Positions 10,472-21,870 of a DNA stretch of 64,000 bases are shown piece by piece (positions within the stretch are counted from its first letter, which is position 1; every line of letters starts with the position of its first letter). Location of the stretch: contig JAQFVV010000020.1 of the NCBI GenBank assembly GCA_028023455.1, positions 5,501,092 to 5,565,091 of the forward strand, written 5' to 3'. The stretch is from Epiperipatus broadwayi. Its lineage: Eukaryota > Onychophora > Udeonychophora > Euonychophora > Peripatidae. Made by a program: the position numbers and the translations under genes. The notes below the pieces were generated by a model. The model did no database searches. It saw only the letters and a list, made by a program, of their open reading frames with translations, and was not told the origin of the DNA.

Positions 10472-10847
10472 CTGAGAGCACTGCACCTAGATCTTAGGAT
10501 CTAATGCAACCCTCCAGCACCCACCTTTTAACTCTATTTAACTACAAAACTATGAGAATGAAATTGAAAACACTATTAATATTTTCAATCCAAGCTCAAT
10601 AGCTTATATAGTCATATGGGTCTGAACTCAATTCAGCACCCATACATTTTGGTGTCTTTGGCTCTTTAACAACCATAGCCACCATTATCCTATTAGGCAG
10701 GATTGGTGTTAAACCACTAAACATCACATGATCACTATCTCATACTAGCACAAAAATTGTTATTAAACAATTCAAAACAAAACAACACTCTCCATATAGT
10801 AGTGCCATCTTGTGCAGTGCTCTCAGATCTAGGTGCAGTGCTCTCAG

Positions 10848-10906
10848 ATCCAAGGCTCCTCACTGATGAAGGCCACAAGCCAGAAACTAGTCTGGGGATA
10901 TTGGAT
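10848..10906 (+). ncRNA. Hammerhead ribozyme, family A, unit R1
   Basis: Plus strand, first unit after the inversion. CTGATGA at 10863-10869, GAAA at 10883-10886, predicted cleavage after C10892. Stem I: 10848-10853 with 10901-10906, and 10857-10862 with 10893-10898 (one G-U pair). Confidence 0.85.
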
Positions 10907-11313
10907 GAGTAGGCATTAGATAGGGATTTTATGCACAAGCCTTCTGGCATCCATTGATTGCTCTTGTTAGCACAAGATGGCACTACTATATGGAGAGTGT
11001 TGTTTTGTTTTGAATTGTTTAATAACAATTTTTGTGCTAGTATGAGATAGTGATCATGTGATGTTTAGTGGTTTAACACCAATCCTGCCTAATAGGATAA
11101 TGGTGGCTATGGTTGTTAAAGAGCCAAAGACACCAAAATGTATGGGTGCTGAATTGAGTTCAGACCCATATGACTATATAAGCTATTGAGCTTGGATTGA
11201 AAATATTAATAGTGTTTTCAATTTCATTCTCATAGTTTTGTAGTTAAATAGAGTTAAAAGGTGGGTGCTGGAGGGTTGCATTAGATCCTAAGATCTAGGT
11301 GCAGTGCTCTCAG

Positions 11314-11372
11314 ATCCAAGGCTCCTCACTGATGAAGGCCACAAGCCAGAAACTAGTCTGGGGATATTGGAT
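11314..11372 (+). ncRNA. Hammerhead ribozyme, family A, unit R2
   Basis: Identical motif one period (466 bp) after R1. Confidence 0.85.
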
Positions 11373-11779
11373 GAGTAGGCATTAGATAGGGATTTTATGC
11401 ACAAGCCTTCTGGCATCCATTGATTGCTCTTGTTAGCACAAGATGGCACTACTATATGGAGAGTGTTGTTTTGTTTTGAATTGTTTAATAACAATTTTTG
11501 TGCTAGTATGAGATAGTGATCATGTGATGTTTAGTGGTTTAACACCAATCCTGCCTAATAGGATAATGGTGGCTATGGTTGTTAAAGAGCCAAAGACACC
11601 AAAATGTATGGGTGCTGAATTGAGTTCAGACCCATATGACTATATAAGCTATTGAGCTTGGATTGAAAATATTAATAGTGTTTTCAATTTCATTCTCATA
11701 GTTTTGTAGTTAAATAGAGTTAAAAGGTGGGTGCTGGAGGGTTGCATTAGATCCTAAGATCTAGGTGCAGTGCTCTCAG

Positions 11780-11838
11780 ATCCAAGGCTCCTCACTGATG
11801 AAGGCCACAAGCCAGAAACTAGTCTGGGGATATTGGAT
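11780..11838 (+). ncRNA. Hammerhead ribozyme, family A, unit R3
   Basis: Identical motif one period after R2. Confidence 0.85.
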
Positions 11839-12245
11839 GAGTAGGCATTAGATAGGGATTTTATGCACAAGCCTTCTGGCATCCATTGATTGCTCTTGTT
11901 AGCACAAGATGGCACTACTATATGGAGAGTGTTGTTTTGTTTTGAATTGTTTAATAACAATTTTTGTGCTAGTATGAGATAGTGATCATGTGATGTTTAG
12001 TGGTTTAACACCAATCCTGCCTAATAGGATAATGGTGGCTATGGTTGTTAAAGAGCCAAAGACACCAAAATGTATGGGTGCTGAATTGAGTTCAGACCCA
12101 TATGACTATATAAGCTATTGAGCTTGGATTGAAAATATTAATAGTGTTTTCAATTTCATTCTCATAGTTTTGTAGTTAAATAGAGTTAAAAGGTGGGTGC
12201 TGGAGGGTTGCATTAGATCCTAAGATCTAGGTGCAGTGCTCTCAG

Positions 12246-12304
12246 ATCCAAGGCTCCTCACTGATGAAGACCACAAGCCAGAAACTAGTCTGGGGATATT
12301 GGAT
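12246..12304 (+). ncRNA. Hammerhead ribozyme, family A, unit R4 (stem II variant)
   Basis: Same motif with one substitution in stem II (GGC changed to GAC, creating an A-C mismatch against GCC). Core boxes intact. Confidence 0.78.
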
Positions 12305-12486
12305 GAGTAGGCATTAGATAGGGATTTTATGCACAAGCCTTCTGGCATCCATTGATTGCTCTTGTTAGCACAAGATGGCACTACTATATGGAGAGTGTTG
12401 TTTTGTTTTGAATTGTTTAATAACAATTTTTGTGCTAGTATGAGATAGTGATCATGTGATGTTTAGTGGTTTAATGCTTGTAAATT

Positions 12487-12829
12487 CCCAGGAAAAATTC
12501 ATATAAAAGATTTAAAATGATAAGAAAACGTAATTCCCAACCTTTTAATAATTTGCTTCATAAATGATGATGCAATGCAGTGGATCAGTGAATTCTTGTA
12601 TAAAAATCTGGTGCTCTTTTCAAATAAATAAAAAACTGATTCCACAGGCAGTGTACATTGTAAATAAATAGCAAGTCAGTTAATCAGAAAATATAACTAT
12701 ATTCTTGAAATGTCCAGACTTGTAAATGATCGGAATATATTTTCTTTTCATAGTTTGATTAACTTGTGCTTTCTAGTACATAAAAGGTCTAAATCCAACT
12801 GTGAATGTTAAATTAGACCATGAAGGGTA
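12487..12829. other. AT-rich intergenic DNA
   Basis: Unique-looking flank of the array; nothing recognised. Confidence 0.5.
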
Positions 12830-13000
12830 CAATATATATATATATACATTACAAGCCTAAAGCTAAATTAGTTAATAAAATAATCAAAATTATCCCAAAT
12901 TCACAACTCAAACAGACTAGACAAAAAAACCCTAAAACACAAACAATGGTTTGATTGCTACAAGCAGAATGGCCAATTTTAAACTTAACTTCTAATAAAT
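12830..13000 (-). mobile_element. Penelope-like terminal fragment
   Basis: Resembles the terminal block at 3523-3600: CATTACAAGCCTAAAGCTAA, then ATCAAAATTATCCCAAATTC and AAACAGACTAG. On the minus strand it contains CTGC-TTGTA-GCAA then TCAAAC, the decayed stem/GAAAC signature. A (TA)n tract precedes it. No coding part. Confidence 0.45.
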
Positions 13001-13808
13001 ACTACACTAAATAAATGTGCATGGATTTTAAATATCCCTTTGTACCATACAGCATTAGAAAAGTAATGAAATCATTGACTGGATGTCCATAAACACTAAG
13101 CACAAACTCCTTTTATATAACAGACCATTATGCATGAATCCAGCTCAGTAAGCAAAAGCTCTATAATTGTTGCAGTGATCAATAAATATAATACAAATGT
13201 AATATTCTAAGAACTATTTTAGAATTGAGTAAATCCAATAGAATAACTTTAACAATGAAGTATAAATTTATTAATTAGAAACAGTAAAATGAAAGTAAAA
13301 TCTGCTGAGTATGCTATAAATATAAACTTGGCATTCTGATTTTGACTAATACAAAAAGAAATAAGTTATTACATTGTGATTTACAAATGTCTCAGTAGAT
13401 TTACATAAAATGCCTATATATCAGCATACAGATATGCCTATATAAAAATTACTTATCAGAATTGTGATGAACTAATAATAAAATTCAATAATTCATTTTA
13501 ATAATTCATAAAGTATGATTTTACATATGGATGTGTCTAACATCTATATAAATACAGATTAGTTAATAAAATAAACTTATTAAACCATATTATATTTTCA
13601 CAAGACAATTCAATGTCAAAAATATATATACATAAACAATGCACACATATATGCATATTATTATTATCTTCTTGCTATCTAAGTTGTTGGTATTTTAAGT
13701 AAACTTTTTTTTTCTTCAGCAATATATATATATATATTACTTTTTTGACAGCCATTCATCAAAGTTTTTTCACTCTTAATTGGTTTTCTAATCCAGAAAG
13801 ATTTTTTT
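13001..13808. other. AT-rich intergenic DNA
   Basis: No gene or repeat end recognised; a (TA)n tract lies near 13723-13738. Confidence 0.5.
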
Positions 13809-13949
13809 GGAATTTTCTTTTTTTTTTTTTTTCATATGTCATAGCATCTGCCGGGACGTGAACCCACACCCGTCTGCAACCAACTACTTGCTTGCATGGC
13901 GGCTGCGATACCTCTCGGCTAACAACGCAAGACGGAATTTTCTTTTTTT
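13809..13949 (-). mobile_element. tRNA-headed SINE, class II tRNA type
   Basis: About 110 bp on the minus strand, flanked by GGAATTTTCTTTTTT on both sides (from 13809 and from 13934). It reads as a tRNA-like head starting GCGTTGTTAGCCGAGAGG (A-box like), with an anticodon-type hairpin, a long variable-arm-like insert, a B box (GGGTTCACGTCC), then the tail GCTATGACATATG and poly(A). The extra arm suggests a Leu/Ser-type tRNA. Not a functional tRNA because the acceptor stem does not close. Confidence 0.7.
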
Positions 13950-15779
13950 AATAAAATAAAACTGTAAATGCATCTTACTTTTAGTTGAAAAATTTAAACA
14001 AATCTTATTTACTTTTAATTCTTATAATTTAAAGATTTTAATTGCAAACATATTCAAAATAATGTCATTTAAAAATAAAATTACCAAAATCTATTTATAA
14101 AGTAGGTCTATTGTGTGCACTCTCTATATATGGCACAGTTAGTATGTGCTTCTCTGCCTATAGATAAAGCAGCATACAACAGCATGGTAATACTGAAATT
14201 TTTTGGTAAATTGATCCATTATAATCATGTCCACAGTAGAATAGTGTAATGTCCCATTGACATTTTTGGGAAAGGTATAAATCAATACTGATGACATTTA
14301 ATCATCTCCATTTAGCGTCTATCATTTGATGGAATTCAGTTAAGCCAGTTGTCCAGTATATATTATGGGCTATGAAACATAAAAACAGTCCTTTTACTTC
14401 CATATGAATCTAAACTCTACCATTGTAACACTAGCAGCAGATGATTTGTATTCTCTGCACCTTCAGTTATAACTTCATCATAATAGTGCTATTGTTATCA
14501 TCTGTCATCTAATATTTTTTCAATCTTTTTGTAGTCAGGGTGAAATTTAAAAAAATACAGTGATTAAAAGTAAGTTTTCTTTATCTTGATTGAAAAAGTT
14601 AATGACTCTTTTCAGTTCTCCACAATCCTTTTAAAAACAACTTTGTAGAATTTTTATCATCATATGTTATACAAGCTTCAATTAAAAACAAATTCTTAAT
14701 GTAATCAAAATTGATAGTGGAATTTTATAATTACCAGTATATATATTGTGACAAAAAACATATTTGTTTTAATTTCAAAATCAGAATTAATAAAATATTA
14801 ATTAATTTTTTTTAATGTCTAATTTATAATAAATTTTTAAAATTCAAAATTATTTAATCCTTAACTGTTTTGTAGAAAAGATCTACAAAAAAATTTGTTT
14901 GTGTTTATTTCTACTTTTCCTTTCAACTTCATATATATATGTACACATACTATTATGTTGTATGTTATGAGACATAACCATCTCAATATATTTTAAGAAA
15001 AATTAATATCATTTCATATTTTAACATATTCATTATTGAAAATGAATAATTAATATGTTACTTTAAAAAAATTAACATTCTTGTATATTATTATTTGAAT
15101 TGGTCTAAAAAACAAACTTTTAATTAGTTCAAATTAACCCATATTTCAGTTCAATGCCACTTGATTTTTCATCACCAGTATAAAGCTTCTCATACCATGA
15201 TTTAATAATTGAATATGAATTCAGCCATTTATTTTCAAACTTGGCCACAAAACTTCTCAATGGACCCAAATGCTTTGACCACACCAAAGCAAAAATCTCA
15301 TGATATTAAAATCTGAAAGAAATTTTTCTGCAATGAATAGCAATACAAATTACTCTAGTTATTTATAAGTCCTTTATTTTTATAAATTGGGATCAAACAC
15401 ATTGGTTTTAAGGCTAACATATAGCACATCTCATTACACATTTCATCAGCCTAAATATCTCTTTTCAATTCTATATGAGTTATCTCAATTTTTATATTAT
15501 AACTCAAATGATAATCAAAATATTTATTTTAATTTGTATTATTTAAAAAAGTGAATCCAAAGATGCAAAATGAGATCATGCCATTTTTTTCTATGAGTAA
15601 AGCCTTATCACATAATAAAGTGTGTTTGGGTTTGAATTCAGTAATGAGTTAGTTTTTCTAAAAAAATAAAATTATTAAAAGCATTCCAATAAGAAAAATT
15701 CATTAGTTCTAAAAGTTTACTTAATTACTTGACAAAATACAAACCATTGTAGTAATCATAATTTTCTTGTTATTATCAT
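13950..15779. other. AT-rich intergenic DNA
   Basis: Long low-GC stretch with no coding signal or repeat boundary that I can support. Confidence 0.5.
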
Positions 15780-16204
15780 CATCATTTTCAAAAAAGGTCT
15801 CTATTGGGTTCAATCTAATGTTTCTGATCTCTATATTCTTCTTTCCACATTATCCAGCACACTTCCTTATTTCATCTTCCATTTTACATAGGGTTTATTT
15901 CTGTGTACTTTACAATTTCTTGAATTTCAGTTTAAGATTTCATATATCCATCTATAATCATCTCTTGATATCAGTAATACCTGTTTGGTCTCTCATCCAT
16001 GTATTTCATTTTCAATCTCATTGTTACTCCTAATGTACACCTCTCTATACTTCATTGATTAGTCTCAAGTCTCTCTATTGCTTTTCTGCTAAGTGTCCAA
16101 GTTTCAGATTCATAAGCAAGAACTGGTAAATCATATTTAATAAAAAGTTTTCTTTTCAAACACATTGGCATACTTCTTTTTAAAATTAAGTTATTTCTTG
16201 CAAT

Positions 16205-16501
16205 CACTCCAAACAAGCCAATAAGCATCACATGATCATTATTTCTTATGCTTGCTTATAACTGTTATTCAAACAGGCAAAACTCATTAAACGTATTGCC
16301 ACACACAGCAAGCTGCAGTGCTCTCAAATCCAAGGCTCCTCACTGATGAAGGCCACAAGCCAGAAACTAGTCTGGGGATATTAGATGAGTAGGCACTAGA
16401 TGGGATTTTATGCACAAGCCTTCTGGCATACATTGATTATTCTAGTTTGCTGTGTGTGGCAATATATATAGTGAGTTTTGCCTGTTTGCACTCCAAACAA
16501 G
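16205..16501 (+). mobile_element. Retrozyme family A inserted in the RTE remnant
   Basis: A 271-bp insertion (16218-16488) between perfect CACTCCAAACAAG copies (16205-16217 and 16489-16501). The RTE reading resumes on the far side, so this is a clean insertion. The left ~100 bp are in minus orientation and the rest in plus orientation, giving inverted ends around one plus-strand hammerhead. Confidence 0.88.
16328..16386 (+). ncRNA. Hammerhead ribozyme, family A
   Basis: Core CTGATGA, stem II, GAAA, C-TA-G and GTC all intact. The outer stem I has one mismatch (TTAGAT against ATCCAA). Confidence 0.78.
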
Positions 16502-17560
16502 TTTAAATCTATGATTAATTTCATTCATTATGTTTCCATATGTAGTGATAATCTGGTCAAGGCATTTGTAATTGATAACATCTTCTAACTCATCATTATC
16601 AGTCTCTAATTTCTTTATTTGAGAAAATCCATTGAACATTATTTTAACATTTACCTTTAGTTCTACTTTTTCACTTTCTTCTAGCTCTTGAATCATTCAC
16701 TCAAGCTCTGAAGCATTATTTTCAAAAGCAATTATATCACCTGCAAAATTTAGATGACTTGAATAATATATATTTATTTTTACTCTCTTAGCTTCTCATT
16801 TTAATCCACAAAATGCTTCTTGCAAAACTACTGTTAAAGGTTTTGGTGATATGGAGTCATCCTGTTGCACACCCTTCTCAATGTTAATATCCCTAGTTTT
16901 ATTATGTAACCCAATCATAACTGTTGTATTTTTATAAATATTCTTCATCATAATATGACAATATCTTGAGTCTTTACATTGATGATCCCATACTTTAATT
17001 ACTAAAGAAATGCTTATAAAACCAAATGTCTTTTCATAATTTATAAATCCAAAGCATAATGGCTATTCATATTTATTGATTATTTCTAGAACTCTTCTCA
17101 ATACTCGGATATGATCCCTTGCATTAAAAAGCATTTTAAATCCAGTTTTTTTTTTTTTTTGGTTGGTTAAAATTTAAAGTTCACTTTAGAAGAGTTGTAT
17201 GTTGGTAAATTTTTTATATAAAACTGATAAAAGACTCATAAGTCTATAATTTCTAATATCTTCTTTATCTCATTTTTTAAATACTAATATTAATACTGCA
17301 TTCTTCCAATCATCTAATATATCTTTATCATTTAGACCTTTGATATATAACTTTGCCAACAATTTTTCTATTTCTTAACCTGCTTCTTTTAAAATATAAA
17401 TTATAATTCTATCATTACCTGGAACTTTTCCCTTCTTCATAGATTAAATTGCATGTCTCATTTCTTCATTTAAAATACTAGTAAATTTAAAAGATATAGT
17501 AAATATAGGGGATACTTTTTTTTTTGTTCTTTATTGCTATATAAATCTTGATAGAATTGC

Positions 17561-18284
17561 TCTACACATTATATGACGTCATCTCTCTTTTTAGTAATAC
17601 TTCACATCTTTTTTTGCCTATTGCGGAAATAATTTTTTTTTTTGTTAAAATTGTTATTTTAAAATGATGATACATTTTAATTATCTAAACTATTTGAAAA
17701 ATATTCGAACTATTCTTCACAATGTGTTTTCGGAGAATTATTCATTATCTTAGCACAAAAGATGATTCTATTCTTGCTCAGTGTTAATCGGGGGGGGGGG
17801 GCATTTAATTAATAACCAAAATTCTGGAGCAATGTACTGATTCAGATTAGTACTTTCTAATTAATAAAATTAACAATAGAGGCTTGTTATAAAACATTAG
17901 TTTTTAATAACTTCGTAATTTATTTTTTTAGAATACTAAGCATGAATTTGTGATGAATCCAAAACTCAACCTACCACTTCTGTAACTGAAATCTGTGTGG
18001 GCAAGAGGCACCATTGCACAAAGTAAATTTTAGTGCTCCCCTTTCCCATTCTAATAAATAAAATTTGTAAATTAAAAGACATTTTTTCCCAATGCTGTTA
18101 TGTGTTTTATTCATTTATTTCTATAAAGTAAACCTGGAGATTCAAACACATGTAAACATAAAACAAATTAATGTTTAAAAAAATAATTTCTGAAACAATA
18201 ATTAAATATACCACAAAACAAAAATATTTATTCATTTAAAATAATTCTTGTTTTTTTGAAAACCCATTCAAAATCTGTCATGCA
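17561..18284. other. Intergenic DNA with a G12 run
   Basis: No gene seen. A run of twelve G at 17790-17801 stands out in AT-rich surroundings. Confidence 0.6.
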
Positions 18285-18377
18285 TATTTTTTTTTCATAT
18301 GTCAAAGCGTTTATCAGGAAGCAAACCCAGACCAGCTGCTTGGAAGAGCTATGCTAACCGCTAGGCCACCAACGCTA
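18285..18377 (-). mobile_element. tRNA-Gly-headed SINE
   Basis: Minus strand, about 90 bp: GCGTTGGTGGCCTAGCGG start, hairpin with loop CTTCCAA (anticodon TCC, glycine), a decayed B box, then GCTTTGACATATG and poly(A). Same type as 28812-28903. Confidence 0.7.
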
Positions 18378-19857
18378 TATTCATGTTTTGTATTGACAAA
18401 ATTATATTCCTTTTATAATAAAATACTTGCACTATTATTTAACCTTTATATATATGTTATTCTATTATTAATAACTATAATTTATTATATATATATATAG
18501 CCCGATATTTAAAATGTTTATACTTACATTGTTTGTTGACATAACTTTAATATTTCACTAGGACCACCAAACTAGATCAATTTTAAATAAGTCAGCTGAT
18601 GTAACTCATTTCATTAACCCCAATTTGTTAAAAAGTGTTTTTTTTTTGTTTTAAAAAATCATTAGTTAGTTATTATTCAGAACCTCTTACACCTTTAATT
18701 TGTTTATCTTTTTTATTACCAAAAATAGTGTCACATATTTTCATTCATTAATAAAATATTTATACTTCTATATTATTTGATTTTTTAGTGCATATTAACA
18801 ACTAAGTCATATTATATGTATTGTACCCTTTCCTTAAAGAAAAACTACTGAACAAAAGAATCTGGCCAACTGAGATAACAGTATTGAAGTACAATTATAT
18901 TACATAAACAATAACTATCAAGGCAATTAACATTAAGACTAGCTCAAGATACATTATTAAAATATAACATCTAATAAAACAATATTTTTAATAATTAAAT
19001 ATAAGAACATAAAATACATAACACTTAAATTCAACATAAAAAAGTTCCAAGTATAATACTCGATCTATTTATTTCAATCATAAATTTAACTTATAAACTT
19101 GCTCAAGATTATAAATAAAAATATGGTTCTATCAAAATAATGAATATAATTATGAAACTCTTAACGTAAGATATTCGGTAAGGTACACTGGCTTAAACAT
19201 TGAGACTACATCCCAAAAGATATACTCCCAATAGCATAAGAATATTACCCCACCAAATTCACATAACAAAAATACCACGTAATACCCTCATGTCTTTAGA
19301 CACACACATCTAATAATTCTAAAATATGATTTATAAATTTACTACCAAAATAACAATAAATTACTTAATATTCTCTTAGTAAAAATACTAAGTGGGCATT
19401 TAGCATTAACTAATAATTTCTTACTTATCTTTCAATAGAAAATTTTAAATTCTCCAAAAAAAAAAAAAAATAGAAATAAAAATAATCTCAGGTTCACTTC
19501 TAACAAAATAATAATAAAATGAATTAATTAATTACTACCATGTAGTTAAATATAAGGCAATTTATATAATATCTAACTACTCTTATGAAATAATAACATA
19601 AGCAACTAAAATAACTTAATGACTTTCAATATTAAGTCTATGTAATGATTAAAGTTTAGTAATAAATCATAAATAATATAATAAGATTTAAAATAAATAT
19701 TGTACAATCTCTCTTTGTTTAATGTGGCATTCATAAAAATATAATATATTTGAATATTGTGGCAATATCAAGTATATCTCTCATTGGTGTTGTACCAGTT
19801 AAAAAATAATTACCAATGACCAATCTTCTATGATAATAATAAGAATATTTTTTTTTA
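18378..19857. other. AT-rich intergenic DNA
   Basis: Nothing recognised; a (TA)n tract near 18487-18501. Confidence 0.5.
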
Positions 19858-20021
19858 CTTAATCAATTATATAAATTAATACACTGTACAGGCTTACACA
19901 CACCTGCACATATATAATGTAGATGTAAGAGACTTGAACTCAGACTTTCACACAATCTTCAAATCTCCACGCCATCTCATATTGCTGACCCACTTAATCA
20001 CACGCATGTTAAAAAGATAAA

Positions 20022-20078
20022 TAATCACCAATATATGTATTTCATGCTAAACCAGCAATCATCAGTTGGTCCAGATTA
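20022..20078 (-). ncRNA. Hammerhead ribozyme, family B (intact)
   Basis: Minus strand, 57 nt. Stem I: TAATC/GATTA, a TGG bulge, then ACCAA/TTGGT. Core CTGATGA; stem II TGCT-GGTTT-AGCA with a U-U mismatch at its base; GAAA; stem III TA-CA-TA (2 bp, 2-nt loop); cleavage triplet ATA directly before TTGGT. Both halves of stem I pair perfectly. Confidence 0.85.
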
Positions 20079-20512
20079 CTATCTCCGCACATTTATACAA
20101 TCAGTGCTCAGCTATATATTAAGATAGCCAATCTTCGTACTTTTATAGACAGGCTTCAAATTACTCCAACTCACAACTCTTCAGCCATCCATTTCATTGA
20201 AAATCTGATGATGGACTGTTCAAAGCCCATGTTAGTGCCAAGATTGTCATCCTACCTATGTTGACCATTTAGTCATTCTGACCCCTCATGTTGTACTGGA
20301 GAATAATCCATCTACATACATATGCGAGGGATAGGCAGACCTTTAATGCACTGTTTTTAAATATGTAAATTAATACACTGTACAGACTTACACACACCTG
20401 CACATATATAATGTAATATAAGGGATTCAAACTCAGACTTTCACACAATCTTCAACTCTCCATGCCATCTCATATTGCTGACCCCCCTGATCATACATGT
20501 TGAAAAGATAAA

Positions 20513-20568
20513 TAATCACCAATATATGTATTCATGCTAAGCCAGCAATCATCAGTTGGTCCAGATTA
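20513..20568 (-). ncRNA. Hammerhead ribozyme, family B (core deletion)
   Basis: Same motif in the second tandem unit, but the GAAA box has lost one A, which should abolish or weaken activity. Confidence 0.75.
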
Positions 20569-20761
20569 CTATCCTCACACATATATACAATAAACCTCGG
20601 CACTAACGTGGGCTGTGAACATTCCATCATCAGATTTTTAATGAAATGGATGGCTGAAGAGTTGTGAGTTGGAGTAGTTTGAAGCCTGTCCATTAAAGTA
20701 TAAAGATTGGCTATCTTAATATATAGCTGAACACTGATTGTATATATGTATGAGGATAGTA

Positions 20762-20818
20762 AGGTGGACCAACTGATGATTGCTGGTTTAGCATGAAATA
20801 TGTATATTGATGGTTATT
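20762..20818 (+). ncRNA. Hammerhead ribozyme, family B (plus arm, degenerate stem I)
   Basis: Core CTGATGA, stem II and GAAA are intact and stem III is TA-TG-TA. Stem I has several mismatches (TTGAT against ACCAA). Confidence 0.72.
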
Positions 20819-20922
20819 TATCTTTTCAACATGTGTGTGATCAGGTGGGTCAGCAATATGTGATGGCATGGAGAGTTGAAGATTGTGTGAAAGTCTTAGT
20901 TCGAATCCCTTAATCAATTATA

Positions 20923-21189
20923 ATAAAATAATATCTAAATAAACTTAAGGATCATGTGCCCAATAAATAATATTTTAAATTATTAATTTATGTGGATAAT
21001 GCATGTAAAATGAAAAATCAAACAACAACAACACAGATAAATCACAACTTGACTAAGATATATTTCAAAAACAGTTAATAAATTTATTTATAAATTAAAC
21101 AATATTATACTATTACAATATAACAATAACATAATATAAAAATATATTTACAAAAGTAAAATAAGAATTAACATTATTTAACATAAAAT
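20923..21189. other. AT-rich intergenic DNA
   Basis: Nothing recognised. Confidence 0.5.
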
Positions 21190-21199
21190 ATATATACAT

Positions 21200-21870
21200 A
21201 ATTAAGTATTTATTTATACTTCACTATGTTGATAAATTGTAAATGTAAATTAGCGATCAGGCTAATGCACATGCACCTTACAGATAACTATACATAAATA
21301 ATACTAACATTCTCAAACACAAAATAAGGTCTTTAGAAAAGGTAGAATGAATCCATCTAACTTTTCGACCCAAACGTTTAAGTATGGGCAACTCTTGTGT
21401 TTGGATATGAGAGTGTGACAATATTAAACAGTCATTTCAAATTATTTTAATATGTTTGGATGAATGACGCTTGTGAAATTATTTAAAATTTACTATACAT
21501 CATTCTTGATTGAAATTAAACATATATATAATTAAGTATTTATTTATACAGCACTATGTTGATAAATTGTAAATGTAAATTAGCGATCAGGCTAATGCAC
21601 ATGCGCCTTGCAGATAACTATCCATAAATAATACTAACATTCTCAAACACATCCAAGCATATTAAAATAATTTAATGTGACTGTTTAATATTGTCACACT
21701 CTCATATCCAAACACTTAAGATTTGCCCATACTTAAATGTTTGGGTCGAAAAGTTAGATGGATTCATTCTACCTTTTCTAAAGACTTTATCTTGTGTTTG
21801 AGAATGTTAGTATTATTTATGTATAGTTATCTGTAAGGTACATGTGCATTAGCCTGATTGCTAATATATA
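21200..21870. repeat. Partly direct, partly inverted repeat (P-Q-P-Q'-P')
   Basis: Block P (about 21200-21322, starting around AATTAAGTATTTATTTATA) recurs directly at 21530-21653. Block Q (about 21323-21465) returns inverted at about 21654-21790, followed by part of P inverted. So a tandem unit meets an inverted unit, the layout of families A and B. A stem followed by GTCGAAAAG lies in Q' (around 21740-21760), but a clear CTGATGA box is missing (best match CTTAAGA). It may be a more diverged relative. Confidence 0.6.

Larger units (their letters stand above)
9359..12486. mobile_element. Retrozyme family A head-to-head array
   Basis: A 3.1-kb insertion (9372-12473) is flanked by perfect ATGCTTGTAAATT copies (9359-9371 and 12474-12486). 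The left half is about 3.1 tandem units in minus orientation (starts at 9372, 9838, 10304, 10770; period exactly 466 bp). At 10812-10830 it switches to about 3.6 tandem units in plus orientation with the same period. Units are almost identical. Each full unit has one hammerhead. The arms form a 3-kb near-perfect palindrome. The 68-residue open frames repeated in each unit are by-products of the repeat, not genes. Confidence 0.9.
15780..17560 (-). pseudogene. RTE-like LINE reverse transcriptase remnant
   Basis: The minus strand carries a decayed RTE-type ORF2. Going 5' to 3' (descending coordinates) I see GVQQDDSISPK (reverse transcriptase block), LNFAGDIIAF (the FADD catalytic box changed to FAGD), then LEDVINYKCLDQIIT and NEINHRFKLVWS, and after a retrozyme insertion KLFIKYDLPVLAYESETWTLS. 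This order matches the RTE C-terminal half (YLG..I, INRRI..GW, Y.SETW). Many stops and frame changes; not functional. Confidence 0.65.
19858..20922. mobile_element. Retrozyme family B head-to-head array
   Basis: A 1037-bp insertion (19872-20908) between perfect CTTAATCAATTATA copies (19858-19871 and 20909-20922). Two tandem minus-orientation units start at 19872 and 20366 (period 494 bp); near 20590 the sequence switches to a partial plus-orientation unit that runs to the right end. Each unit has one hammerhead. Architecture is the same as the family A array although the sequence is different. Confidence 0.88.

Noticed and set aside
9350-12426. Repeated 68-71 residue open frames (one per 466-bp unit) as a small protein family
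   Set aside because: They run straight through the ribozyme and occur only because the units are near-identical; diverged single copies do not keep the frame.
17790-17801. G12 run as a G-quadruplex regulator
   Set aside because: A single G run with no neighbouring G tracts and no gene nearby; noted only as an oddity.
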